Origin: an uncultured Lachnospiraceae bacterium
GTDB lineage: Bacteria; Bacillota; Clostridia; Lachnospirales; Lachnospiraceae
DNA: 58,346 nucleotides
Reading direction: 5' to 3'
Assembly: GCA_947630085.1 (NCBI GenBank)
Contig: CANRGP010000002.1
Location: 1-58,346 of the forward strand
Positions 44,414 through 53,402 of the stretch are shown piece after piece; position 1 is the stretch's first letter, and each line of letters starts with the position of its first letter. A program made the translations under genes and the position numbers. The notes beneath the pieces were generated by a model, which worked only from the letters and a program-made list of their open reading frames with translations, was not told the origin of the DNA and did not search any database.

Positions 44414-44442
44414 CAAAATGTAAACTAATTGTTTACATTTTG
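44414..44442. promoter_or_regulatory. operator dyad O2 (fructan operon)
   Basis: CAAAATGTAAAC and GTTTACATTTTG are a perfect 12-bp inverted repeat with spacer TAATT, placed about 10-40 nt after the predicted start site, where a bound LacI-type protein would block transcription. Confidence 0.85.
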
Positions 44443-44507
44443 GAAAACAAAGAGCAAAAGGCTCTTATGAAAACCGTTCGTGAAAAAAATGAAAAGGAGG
44501 AAGGACT

Positions 44508-45506
44508 ATGGCGAAAGACAAAGGAAGCTCCGCTTCGGCATCTTTGCCCCTGCTCGGAAAGCGGGGGAGTACCCAGAGCCCGGACAAAAGTAAGTGGACG
44601 CAGAGGATGAAGAAGCTGAGGGAAAACTACCCGTATTTTGTGATGCTTCTTCCGGCGCTGCTGGTAGTGTTCCTGTTCAATTATCTGCCCATTTACGGAG
44701 TCCTCATCGCGTTTCAGGATTTCATGCCCGGAGATCCGATCTTTTCTAAATATACCAGATGGATCGGATTCCAGAACTTCATTCGCTTCTTCCAGGATGT
44801 GCAGTTCTGGCCGCTTATGAAAAACACGTTCCTGCTGTGCGTCTTCGGGTTCATCATCGGATTCCCGCTTCCGATCCTGATCGCGCTCATGCTGAACGCC
44901 CTGAAGGGAAGAAAGGCGGCAAAATATCTTCAGACGATTTACACGGCGCCTCACTTCATCTCGCTGGTGGTCATGGTAGGTATGCTGACGCTGTTCTTCG
45001 GGCGCTACGGCCTGGTGAACAACATCATCGCGGGAATGGGCGGAGAGAGGTTCTCGTATTTCCTGGAGAGCTCGGCGTTCCGACCGATGTACATTCTTTC
45101 CAGCAACTGGCAGGATTTCGGATGGAGCGCCATCATTTACATAGCGGCTTTGTCGGGCGTGGACCCCGGACTGCATGAAGCGGCTATCGTGGACGGGGCT
45201 ACGCGTTTCCAGCGGATCATCCATGTGGATCTTCCGGCCATTATGCCCATGGTGAGCGTGATGCTGATCATGTCCATCGGCGGGCTGATGGGAGTCGGGT
45301 ATGAGAAAGCCCTGCTGATGCAGACGGACGGCAACCTGGGCGTCAGCGAACTGATCGCTACCTATGTTTATAAGCAGGGTCTTACCGGCGTTCCCGATCA
45401 GGCATATGCCACCGCTATCGGCCTGTTCAACTCTGTTATCAATGTGATCCTTCTGATCATAGCGAACACAACGTCAAAGAAGTTCTCCGAGAACTCTTTG
45501 TGGTAA
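44508..45506 (+). CDS. ABC sugar transporter permease (LplB type)
   Basis: A 332-residue membrane protein with six predicted helices. The EAA loop EAAIVDGATRFQRIIHVDLPAIMP contacts the ATPase. The first helix region YFVMLLPALLVVFLFNYLPIYGVLIAFQDF is typical of LplB-type permeases for oligosaccharides. GAAAAGGAGGAAGGAC precedes the start. It is the first gene of the operon behind O2. No ATPase gene is in the locus, so a shared MsmX-type ATPase is presumed. Confidence 0.93.
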   Translation: MAKDKGSSASASLPLLGKRGSTQSPDKSKWTQRMKKLRENYPYFVMLLPALLVVFLFNYLPIYGVLIAFQDFMPGDPIFSKYTRWIGFQNFIRFFQDVQFWPLMKNTFLLCVFGFIIGFPLPILIALMLNALKGRKAAKYLQTIYTAPHFISLVVMVGMLTLFFGRYGLVNNIIAGMGGERFSYFLESSAFRPMYILSSNWQDFGWSAIIYIAALSGVDPGLHEAAIVDGATRFQRIIHVDLPAIMPMVSVMLIMSIGGLMGVGYEKALLMQTDGNLGVSELIATYVYKQGLTGVPDQAYATAIGLFNSVINVILLIIANTTSKKFSENSLW

Positions 45507-45521
45507 GGGAGGGACAGCACA

Positions 45522-46430
45522 ATGGCAAAGAAAATGAAAGTATCCAACCATGCGATCAAGGAAACGACAGGCGACAAGGTGTTTTACGCCGTCAATGTTC
45601 TTCTGCTCGGACTAATGGCGCTGATCGTTATCTACCCGCTGTATTTTATCATTATCGCTTCCATTTCGGATCCGGATGCCGTGCTGGGAGGCGAGGTGAT
45701 CCTGTACCCGGTGAAGGTGACGTTCTCCGGCTTCAAGAAGATCCTGGAGCGCACGGACGTCTGGAGAGGGTATCTGAACACGATCATTTATACGGTCATC
45801 ACCGCGGTGCTGGCTCTGGTGGTCACGATCCCCGCGGGATGGGCGCTGAGCAGGAAGAACCTGCCGGGCAAAAAGCTGCTGATGATCTATTTCATTATTC
45901 CCATGTTCTTTGGCGGCGGACTGATCCCGTTTTATAATGTTATGAGCCAGCTGAGGCTGATCAACACGATCTGGGCGGTGATCCTGCCGGCGATCCTGTC
46001 GGTATGGAACCTCTTCATGGTCAGGACGTTCTTTGAGGCAAATATCCCGGAAGGACTTGTGGAAGCCGCAAGGATCGACGGGGCGGGAAAATTCCGGATC
46101 TTTTTCTCGGTGGTGCTCCCGCTTTCCAAGGCCATTCTGGCGGTTATGGCACTGTATTACGCGGTAGGACAGTGGAACAGTTACTTTAACGCCATGATCT
46201 TCCTGCAGGATGAAAAGCTGTATCCCCTCCAGCTGGTGCTGAAGGAGATCCTCATCGCCTCGGAAAGCACCATGGGCGGCAGCGGAGAGACGATCCTGGA
46301 GCAGTACCGTCTGGCCAACCAGATCAAGTATGTTTCGGTTATCGTATCCAGCGCGCCCGTGATCATGCTGTATCCTTTCGTGCAGAAATATTTCAACCAG
46401 GGCGTCATGATGGGATCGTTAAAGGAATAA
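45522..46430 (+). CDS. ABC sugar transporter permease (LplC/YtcP type)
   Basis: A 302-residue membrane protein partnering the LplB-type permease. The EAA loop is EAARIDGAGKFRIFFSVVLPLSK. The layout (VNVLLLGLMALIVIYPLYFIIIASIS, then KKLLMIYFIIPMFFGGGLIPFYNVM) is typical. It lies 15 nt after the first permease gene with AGGGAGGGAC upstream. Confidence 0.93.
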   Translation: MAKKMKVSNHAIKETTGDKVFYAVNVLLLGLMALIVIYPLYFIIIASISDPDAVLGGEVILYPVKVTFSGFKKILERTDVWRGYLNTIIYTVITAVLALVVTIPAGWALSRKNLPGKKLLMIYFIIPMFFGGGLIPFYNVMSQLRLINTIWAVILPAILSVWNLFMVRTFFEANIPEGLVEAARIDGAGKFRIFFSVVLPLSKAILAVMALYYAVGQWNSYFNAMIFLQDEKLYPLQLVLKEILIASESTMGGSGETILEQYRLANQIKYVSVIVSSAPVIMLYPFVQKYFNQGVMMGSLKE

Positions 46431-46497
46431 CGCAATAATTTATGACCCGATGTACAGACAGTATCTCACCCCGTTATTATAAAGGAGGCAAAACCTT

Positions 46498-48195
46498 ATG
46501 AAAAAATTAGTTCCGGTTTCGGCAATACTTGTACTGGCCCTGTCGCTGAGCGCCTGCGGAGGCGGAGGCGGCGCCGGCACGGTGCAGGAGAGCTCCGACA
46601 TCGATACGCTGGTCTCGGAATACGGATACCAGTGGACCGACACGTCGGCGCCCATCCTGAATGAGAAGGGCGCGCAGGAGATCTCGTTCAATATCTACTC
46701 ATCGAAGAACGCGTCCGCTCTGGACTACAACGATATGAAGATCATGCAGGATCTGTATGAAAGCACGAATGTATACGTGACCTGGGAGAATGTGTCCGAG
46801 TCCGTTTACGGCCAGCAGAAGAACCTGATCTTCGGAAACACCAGCGACCGTCCGGACGCGATCTATCACGCGGGCATGAGCGCCGGAGAGATCATTAAAT
46901 ACGCACAGAGAAATGTGCTCCTGCCGATCAGCGATTATCTCGAGTATATGCCGAACCTGTCCAAGATCCTCGAGGAGAGGCCGGATATCAAGAGCCAGCT
47001 GACCAGTGAGGACGGCAAGATCTATTCTCTTCCGCGAGTGGAGGAGATGGGGCTTTTGCAGAACCCGAATCTTCTGTTTTTAAATAAGAACTGGGCCCAG
47101 GCGGCCATCGATGCGGGTGCGGTAAGCGGCATTTCCTCGGAGGATCTGAAAGATGGCCTGACTCTCACCGCCGCACAGATGGAGAGTATGCTTACCTACT
47201 TCCGCGACAATGACATGAACGGCAACGGCGCGGCTGACGATGAGCGCCCCATGAACTTTGTTTACAACAACTGGCAGGGAAACCAGTGCGACCTCTACGG
47301 TATGTTCGGCTTAAACGACAACCTGGAGCACAGGGTCGTTGTTGACGATAAGATCACCTATACGGTGCAGGATGACCGGTTCCGCGAAGCGACGAACTTT
47401 ATCGCCGACTGGGTATCCAAGGGCCTGATCGATAAAGTCTCCTTTGAGCAGTCCCAGGACAATTTCCTGGCCAACGGCAAGGGACTGGAAACCTACGGCG
47501 CGTTCTACTGGTGGGAGAGCGAGACGGTCGTGTCCAATCCCGAGGACTACATCGTGTGCGCTCCGATCATTGGGCCCAACGGCGACCAGACGATATGCGT
47601 ATCCAACAACCCCGAGGTCAGCACCGGAGAGGTTATCATCTTCAACGGCGTTCCCAATGTGGAAGTCCTGCTGACGTACTTCGACCGCTACTACGATCCG
47701 ATGATCTCCGCGCAGATCAACTACGGCCCGATCGGCATCGTCTATGAAGAGGAGCTGGACGAAAACGGAATGCTGGTGCAGAAGGAGCTGACTGGCGACA
47801 AGACCGCCGACGAGCTGAGACTGCAGAATGCGCCTCTGGGCATTATCTACCTTTCCGATTATGCCTGGAACAATGTGGTACATATGGAGCCCAAGGCACA
47901 GCTTCGCCTGGAGCGCCTCAACGCTTACGCAAAGCCCTATGTTCCGGAAAATGTAAAGCCGACTCCGAATCTGCAGTTCACCCTGGAGGAGCTGAACACG
48001 CTGAGCAGCTACGAGTCGAACCTGAACGACTACATCCGGACCAATCTGATCAAGTGGCTTATGAACGGCGGCGTGTCCGATGCCGACTGGACGACATTCA
48101 CGAACGACCTGAACGGACGCACCAATCTTACCGCGATCCAGAAGGTGTACCAGGACGCGTATGACCGGTATATCGCCAGCGAGGAGGGAAACTGA
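46498..48195 (+). CDS. extracellular solute-binding lipoprotein
   Basis: A 565-residue lipoprotein with lipobox LSAC and a Gly-rich linker after the Cys. It belongs to the long solute-binding proteins that pair with LplB/LplC permeases (for example YtcQ/LipO). GNTSDRPDAIYHAG, MTYFRDNDMNGNGAADDERP with a Ca-binding-like DxNxNGxxDDE loop, and a C-terminal LNDYIRTNLIKWLMNGGVSDADWTTF segment support this. It presumably delivers fructo-oligosaccharide; the ligand is inferred from the neighbours. Confidence 0.9.
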   Translation: MKKLVPVSAILVLALSLSACGGGGGAGTVQESSDIDTLVSEYGYQWTDTSAPILNEKGAQEISFNIYSSKNASALDYNDMKIMQDLYESTNVYVTWENVSESVYGQQKNLIFGNTSDRPDAIYHAGMSAGEIIKYAQRNVLLPISDYLEYMPNLSKILEERPDIKSQLTSEDGKIYSLPRVEEMGLLQNPNLLFLNKNWAQAAIDAGAVSGISSEDLKDGLTLTAAQMESMLTYFRDNDMNGNGAADDERPMNFVYNNWQGNQCDLYGMFGLNDNLEHRVVVDDKITYTVQDDRFREATNFIADWVSKGLIDKVSFEQSQDNFLANGKGLETYGAFYWWESETVVSNPEDYIVCAPIIGPNGDQTICVSNNPEVSTGEVIIFNGVPNVEVLLTYFDRYYDPMISAQINYGPIGIVYEEELDENGMLVQKELTGDKTADELRLQNAPLGIIYLSDYAWNNVVHMEPKAQLRLERLNAYAKPYVPENVKPTPNLQFTLEELNTLSSYESNLNDYIRTNLIKWLMNGGVSDADWTTFTNDLNGRTNLTAIQKVYQDAYDRYIASEEGN

Positions 48196-48199
48196 TAAA

Positions 48200-50032
48200 A
48201 TGAAACATCTGAAAAAGATAACGGCCGTACTGTTAAGTGCGTCAATGACGCTCCTGGCTGTCGCCTGCGGCGGCCAGACAGGAGGCGGAGGCAGCAACAC
48301 GGCGCCGGAGATATCCGGCGTCGGGGATCAGAGCGTGCAGGCCGGAGGCGAGTTTGACGCAATGGCCGGAGTGACTGCAAACGACAGTGAGGACGGTGAC
48401 ATCACCTCCAAGATCGTCATCACTTCTATGCCGGAGCTTACGTTTCAGAACGGAAAGACGACACCGGAGAACCCGGGGGATTATGAGCTGACATATACGG
48501 TCACCGACGGGGGCGGACTGGAGGCAAAGGCGTATGCGACTCTGACGGTCACCCGCCAGACGGCGGAAGCGGTCCTCTACAAGGACTTTGAATTCACGGC
48601 GCCGCAGAGCCTGGACAGCCACGGCTGGAGCGCCCATATCGCGGACGGCGTGGATGCCGCGGGAGAGCAGAAGGAAGGCGCGTTTGTCTTTGATATCAAG
48701 GACGCCGGAAGCGGCGACGGGGACATCCAGCTGGTGAAATCCGGCGTGCCGCTCAAAGCCGCGGACTACAGGGTGAAGGTATGGGCCAAATCCACCAAGG
48801 ATACATATGCCCACCTTCTGGCCCGCAATGAAAACGCGGAGGATTGGGAGACCTTCGGCGGAGCGTACAATCTTCCGATCGGGACAGAGATCTCCCCGCT
48901 CACGATGGACTTTACCTCCGCCGGCGACGGGAGCGCGGAGCTGCTCCTCAATCTGGGCAGGATCACGCCGGACCCGAACAATGCGTCCGCCACTACGCCG
49001 GAGGATTTCACCGTCACCATTGACAAGATCGAGATTTACGAGATCACCGGAAACGAAACGAAAACGCCCGTCTATACCGGAAGCTTTGCTTCCGCGGACG
49101 AAGCCGCTGTGACGGCCGGGGACGGAGCCGATGCCTCCGTGACCGTGGCCGACGGAAGCGCCGCGTTTCAGATCAACTCCTACCCCACGGAGGGAGGAGT
49201 ATGGAGCATCAAGGCGGATCTGGAGCTGCCCGGCGTGACCGTGGAAGCGGGAGAAAAGTATTATTACAGCTTCACGCTCAAATCGGAGAACGCACAGTCC
49301 GGAGAATGCCTGGTGGAAAGCGCCGAGCAGGCGGACGCGGCCAGGGCGAACTTTAACGGACTCTCGGCGGATGCAGGAGAAGAAGTGGTGGTGAGCAATG
49401 TATTCACAGCGGAAAACGCGGTGTCGGACCCGGTGATCCGGATGCAGATCGGAGCCCCGTCCGAGGGCGTCACGTCCAACACGCTCACGGTCAGCAACCT
49501 GGAGTTCGGCAAGGTGGAGGGCGATCTGGACACGGCCAAGACGATCGATTCCTTCGGAGTGAGCATCGCGGCGGACGCGGATCCGGAGTATCTGTGGACG
49601 ACCTACAACGGAACCGATGAGGACAATGAGAGCGGTGTCGGAACCATCTGGACGGAGGACGGAAAGCTGTGCTACCGCATAGACCAGGGAGGAACCGTGG
49701 ACTGGCACAATAAGCTGATCTTCGGCTATACCGGGAACCCGCTTACACTTCCTGCCGACAGCTACTTCACCGTGGAGATCACGGCAAAGGCGACGAAGCC
49801 CGTATCCTGCGGATTCTTTCTGAATGTGCTCGGCGGATGGGATCCCAGGATCTCCGAAAGCATTGATTTCACTACGGAAGAGCAGACCTTTACGTTTGAG
49901 ACGACAGATACGCTGATCATGGATATGGACTTTGAAATGCTGTTCCAGTTCGGCTCGCCGGAAACCGCCGGGTTGGGCGATGTGACTGTCGAGATCACCG
50001 ACATTAAGATCTATCAGAAAAGCGTTATGTAA
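48200..50032 (+). CDS. multi-domain carbohydrate-binding-like lipoprotein
   Basis: A 610-residue lipoprotein (lipobox LAVAC). After the anchor comes an Ig-like domain of the DUF5011/Cry22 type (ISGVGDQSVQAGGEFDAMAGVTANDSEDGDITSKI). Three CenC/CBM4-9-like beta-sandwich modules follow (about residues 130-290, 295-455 and 460-608), recognisable by repeated ends such as VTIDKIEIYEI, TVSNLEFGKVE and VEITDIKIYQK. No catalytic domain is seen. It starts 4 nt after the binding protein gene. It probably holds polysaccharide at the surface. Confidence 0.75.
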   Translation: MKHLKKITAVLLSASMTLLAVACGGQTGGGGSNTAPEISGVGDQSVQAGGEFDAMAGVTANDSEDGDITSKIVITSMPELTFQNGKTTPENPGDYELTYTVTDGGGLEAKAYATLTVTRQTAEAVLYKDFEFTAPQSLDSHGWSAHIADGVDAAGEQKEGAFVFDIKDAGSGDGDIQLVKSGVPLKAADYRVKVWAKSTKDTYAHLLARNENAEDWETFGGAYNLPIGTEISPLTMDFTSAGDGSAELLLNLGRITPDPNNASATTPEDFTVTIDKIEIYEITGNETKTPVYTGSFASADEAAVTAGDGADASVTVADGSAAFQINSYPTEGGVWSIKADLELPGVTVEAGEKYYYSFTLKSENAQSGECLVESAEQADAARANFNGLSADAGEEVVVSNVFTAENAVSDPVIRMQIGAPSEGVTSNTLTVSNLEFGKVEGDLDTAKTIDSFGVSIAADADPEYLWTTYNGTDEDNESGVGTIWTEDGKLCYRIDQGGTVDWHNKLIFGYTGNPLTLPADSYFTVEITAKATKPVSCGFFLNVLGGWDPRISESIDFTTEEQTFTFETTDTLIMDMDFEMLFQFGSPETAGLGDVTVEITDIKIYQKSVM

Positions 50033-50056
50033 CCGTGACAGCTATGCGGAAAGCGT

Positions 50057-50101
50057 GCCGCCCGGCCGCAGGCGTATCGGCGCCGCGGCCGGGCGGCTTT
50101 T
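50057..50101 (+). terminator. strong hairpin inside the fructan operon
   Basis: GCCGCCCGGCCGC and GCGGCCGGGCGGC form a perfect 13-bp stem with a 15-nt loop, then TTTTC. It lies between the transporter/CBM genes and the GH32-like genes and may reduce downstream expression. Confidence 0.8.
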
Positions 50102-50121
50102 CGGATGAGAGGGATGGAAAA

Positions 50122-51873
50122 ATGATGGGAAAAAGGCTATTTACACGATATGCGGCGCTGTGCCTGGCGGTCGTGCTTCTGGCCTGCGGCTGCGGCGCGG
50201 GTGCGGAATATTCGGTAAACTTTGATGCAAATTATGACACGGACTGGAGCAGCCCGGAGCAGACGGTCCGCTCCGGACACAGGGCCGCGGCTCCTGACGC
50301 TCCCGTGCGGGACGGTTATACCTTTCTGGGGTGGTTTCAGGATCCGGGGCTGACCCAGCCCTGGGAGATGGATTCGGATAAGGTTTCATCCGACCTGACG
50401 CTCTATGCCGGCTGGGACAGGGACACCGGCGACACGATCTCCGAACCGGAAGGCGATAAGGATTTTTCCTCCCTCCGGACGCCGGGCAGCCAGGAAGAAG
50501 CATATGAGTACAGCGCGTTTTTCCTGCCCGCAAAGGATAATGACAGCCAGCCGTATGTGGGAGATACGATGCCGTATTATGAGGACGGGACGTATTACAT
50601 CTATTATCTGAAGGAGGGCGGAGATTCCTACAATCATTCCATATATCTGGCGACGACGAAGGATTTTATGACCTATACGGAATATGACGGGCCGATCCTC
50701 GAGGCGTCCCGCTCCGGCGGCCAGGACGGCTGGATCGGTACCGGTTCCGTGGTGAAGGTGGACGGCAGTTATTATTTCTTCTATACCGGGCACACGGATT
50801 CCGCCGCGCTGGAATACAAAGAGAAGATCATGGCGGCGAAGGGGAGCAGCCCGACATCGTTTGAAAAGCTTGAGGGCTGGGAGATCACGCCTCCGTCCGA
50901 GCTGGGACAGAAGAATGACTTCCGGGATCCCCAGGCATATTACGACCCGGATTCGGGGAATATCGTCCTGACGGTGACGGCTTCGCAGGACGGCGCTGCC
51001 CGGATCCTGAAATACACGCTGAGCCCGGATCTGCAGACCGTCACATATGACGGCATCATATTCACCGACCCGACAGGGGACTTCTGGAACCTGGAATGCA
51101 GCGATACCTTCCGCATCGGCGATACGTGGTATCTCACCTATTCGGCGCAGGACGACACGCTCTGGTACGCATTTTCCGATACGCCGTACGGACCCTACGG
51201 CGATCCGGTGCGTCTGGACGGGAAACTGTTCTACGCGGCGAAGCATATAGAGGACGGTGAAAACGTTTATATGGCGGGATGGGCCAGACGCTCGGAATCG
51301 CCTTCATCGACTCAGGACGTATCCGCGTGGGCGGGGAACCTGGCTGTCCAGAAGATCGTTCAGAGAGAGGACAAAACGCTCGCGCTTGCGCCTGCGGACA
51401 ATATTGCCGACAGCTTTTCCGTCCTCCGCAGGCTTGCCGTGGACGAACCGCATATTTTCGTGGAATCGGGGTCGCTTTACAGCTATACGGACGCGTTTAC
51501 CTGCTATGAGAGCTTCATGATCACCGGGGAGTTCCGCTATACTGGCGAGGGATCGTTCGGGCTCAGCTTCGACTACAACGGGAGGGAAGACAAGAACAAG
51601 CTGATCGCGGTCACTCCCTCCGAGAATAAGATCCGGCTGCTCTTTAACGAGGGGAGCACGCCAATCACGGAGACGGAGGTATCGCTTGTTCCGGGGAAGG
51701 ATTACGCGTTTACGTATATTCAGGAGGGCTCCGTCGGGATCTTTTACATCGACGGAATGGCCGCCCTCACCGTCAGGCTTTACGGCGCCAGCGGAAAGCC
51801 GATCCGCCTGTTTGCGGAAAACAACGCGGTCCTGTTCTCCTCTCTTCGCCAGTATACAAGACCGCAGCAGTAA
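50122..51873 (+). CDS. surface GH32-like glycosidase lipoprotein
   Basis: A 583-residue lipoprotein (LLACGCG lipobox; the ATG at 50122 is chosen as it directly precedes the signal peptide). An InlB-type repeat (about residues 35-100, GYTFLGWFQDPGL) precedes a five-bladed propeller with the GH32-like triad: nucleophile region VGDTMPYYEDG, transition-state motif NDFRDPQAYY and acid/base LECSDTF. A C-terminal beta-sandwich follows. It differs from the classical WMNDPNG type. It probably cuts fructan outside the cell. The fusion of an InlB-type repeat to GH32 is uncommon. Confidence 0.8.
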   Translation: MMGKRLFTRYAALCLAVVLLACGCGAGAEYSVNFDANYDTDWSSPEQTVRSGHRAAAPDAPVRDGYTFLGWFQDPGLTQPWEMDSDKVSSDLTLYAGWDRDTGDTISEPEGDKDFSSLRTPGSQEEAYEYSAFFLPAKDNDSQPYVGDTMPYYEDGTYYIYYLKEGGDSYNHSIYLATTKDFMTYTEYDGPILEASRSGGQDGWIGTGSVVKVDGSYYFFYTGHTDSAALEYKEKIMAAKGSSPTSFEKLEGWEITPPSELGQKNDFRDPQAYYDPDSGNIVLTVTASQDGAARILKYTLSPDLQTVTYDGIIFTDPTGDFWNLECSDTFRIGDTWYLTYSAQDDTLWYAFSDTPYGPYGDPVRLDGKLFYAAKHIEDGENVYMAGWARRSESPSSTQDVSAWAGNLAVQKIVQREDKTLALAPADNIADSFSVLRRLAVDEPHIFVESGSLYSYTDAFTCYESFMITGEFRYTGEGSFGLSFDYNGREDKNKLIAVTPSENKIRLLFNEGSTPITETEVSLVPGKDYAFTYIQEGSVGIFYIDGMAALTVRLYGASGKPIRLFAENNAVLFSSLRQYTRPQQ

Positions 51874-51902
51874 AATGATCCATATGACGGAGGAAAACCA
51901 AG

Positions 51903-53387
51903 ATGTCCAAAGACTTACTTCTTAAAGCGCGTGATTTTGAGGCCCGCTACGGGCCGTTCATCTCGGAGGAGCAGCGCCCCGCTTTTCATCTCACCCCTAC
52001 GATCGGATGGATGAACGACCCGAACGGCTTCTCCTTCTACAAAGGAGAGTATCACCTTTTTTATCAGTACAACCCCTATTCTACCGAATGGGGCCCGATG
52101 TACTGGGGGCACGTCAGGACAAAAGACCTTCTGCACTGGGAGCGGCTTCCGGCTGCGATGGCTCCGGATCAGGAGTATGATAAGGACGGGTGCTTTTCCG
52201 GCAGCGCGACGGAGCTTCCGGACGGACGGCAGATGCTTGTGTATACCGGCGTCCGGCGCTGTCTGTCGCCGGAGGGACGCACGGAAGAGACACAGACCCA
52301 GTGCATTGCCTTCGGGGACGGTACGAACTATGTGAAATATGCCGCGAACCCCGTGCTGACGGCCAAAGACCTGCCGGAAGGCGGAAGCGGCGTGGATTTT
52401 CGGGACCCGAAGGTATGGCGGGATACGGACGGCGTATACCGCCTGGTAGTCGGCAACCGGACGCGGGACGGGAGCGGCGCGGTGCTGCTTTACGAGAGCG
52501 CCGACGGAGAGCACTGGTCGCTGCGGGGCCCTGTGGACGCCTCCCGCAACCAGTACGGACTGATGTGGGAATGCCCGGATTTTTTCCCGCTTGACGGGAA
52601 ACAGATCCTCTTTGTCAGCCCGCAGGATATGAGCCCGATCGGCCTGGAGTTTCATGCGGGCAACTGTACGATGTGCCTGATCGGCAGATACGACAGGGAG
52701 AGCAATACGTTTGAGCGTGAGGGAGTTCAGGCGATAGATTACGGCATTGATTTTTATGCGCCGCAGACGCTGCTTGCGCCGGACGGGCGCCGGATCATGA
52801 TCGGATGGATGCAGAACTGGAACACGGTCAGCAGCAAGCCGAGGGACTGCCGCTGGTTCGGGCAGATGTCGCTGCCCAGAGAGCTCAGCATCCGGGACGG
52901 CAGGCTGATCCAGGCGCCGGTCCGCGAGCTGGAGAGCTGCCGCCGGAACAAAGTCATTTATCAGGACGTGCTGGTCAATTCGGAAACAAACCTTCACGGC
53001 ATCCAGGGGCGCATGATCGACATGACGGTAACGGTGCGCCCGGCGGGACGGGGAGACTATTCCTGCTTCCGCCTGAATGTCGCCAGGGACGGGGAATTCG
53101 TCACCACGATCCGTTATAAACCGGATACCAGCATCCTGAAGATCGACCGGACCCACAGCGGAAGCAATTCAGATGTGGTTCACACCCGAAGCCTGCTGGT
53201 CCGGCCAAGAAACGGAGAGATCAAGCTTCGTGTGATAATGGATCGATTCAGCATAGAGGTATTTGTCAACGACGGTGAACAGGCGGCCTCCGCGGCCATT
53301 TACACCCGGCAGGAGGCGGACGCCATCAGCTTCGACGCGATGGGGACCGTGCTGATCGATGTGGAAAAGTATGACCTCGAGGTGTAG
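51903..53387 (+). CDS. sacA: GH32 beta-fructofuranosidase (cytoplasmic)
   Basis: A 494-residue enzyme without signal peptide. The nucleophile is Asp39 in WMNDPNG, DFRDPKVW stabilises the transition state, and the acid/base Glu lies in WECPDFF. A C-terminal beta-sandwich (from about residue 360) includes RFSIEVFVNDGEQAASAAIY. It cleaves sucrose or imported fructo-oligosaccharides. AGGAAAACCAAG precedes the start. It lies between the surface GH32-like gene and fructokinase. Confidence 0.95.
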   Translation: MSKDLLLKARDFEARYGPFISEEQRPAFHLTPTIGWMNDPNGFSFYKGEYHLFYQYNPYSTEWGPMYWGHVRTKDLLHWERLPAAMAPDQEYDKDGCFSGSATELPDGRQMLVYTGVRRCLSPEGRTEETQTQCIAFGDGTNYVKYAANPVLTAKDLPEGGSGVDFRDPKVWRDTDGVYRLVVGNRTRDGSGAVLLYESADGEHWSLRGPVDASRNQYGLMWECPDFFPLDGKQILFVSPQDMSPIGLEFHAGNCTMCLIGRYDRESNTFEREGVQAIDYGIDFYAPQTLLAPDGRRIMIGWMQNWNTVSSKPRDCRWFGQMSLPRELSIRDGRLIQAPVRELESCRRNKVIYQDVLVNSETNLHGIQGRMIDMTVTVRPAGRGDYSCFRLNVARDGEFVTTIRYKPDTSILKIDRTHSGSNSDVVHTRSLLVRPRNGEIKLRVIMDRFSIEVFVNDGEQAASAAIYTRQEADAISFDAMGTVLIDVEKYDLEV

Positions 53388-53402
53388 AAGGAGGAAAAGA
53401 AA

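Noticed and set aside
44464-44484. Catabolite-responsive element near the fructan operon start
   Set aside because: TGAAAACCGTTCGT resembles a cre site but lacks the central CG at the right place.
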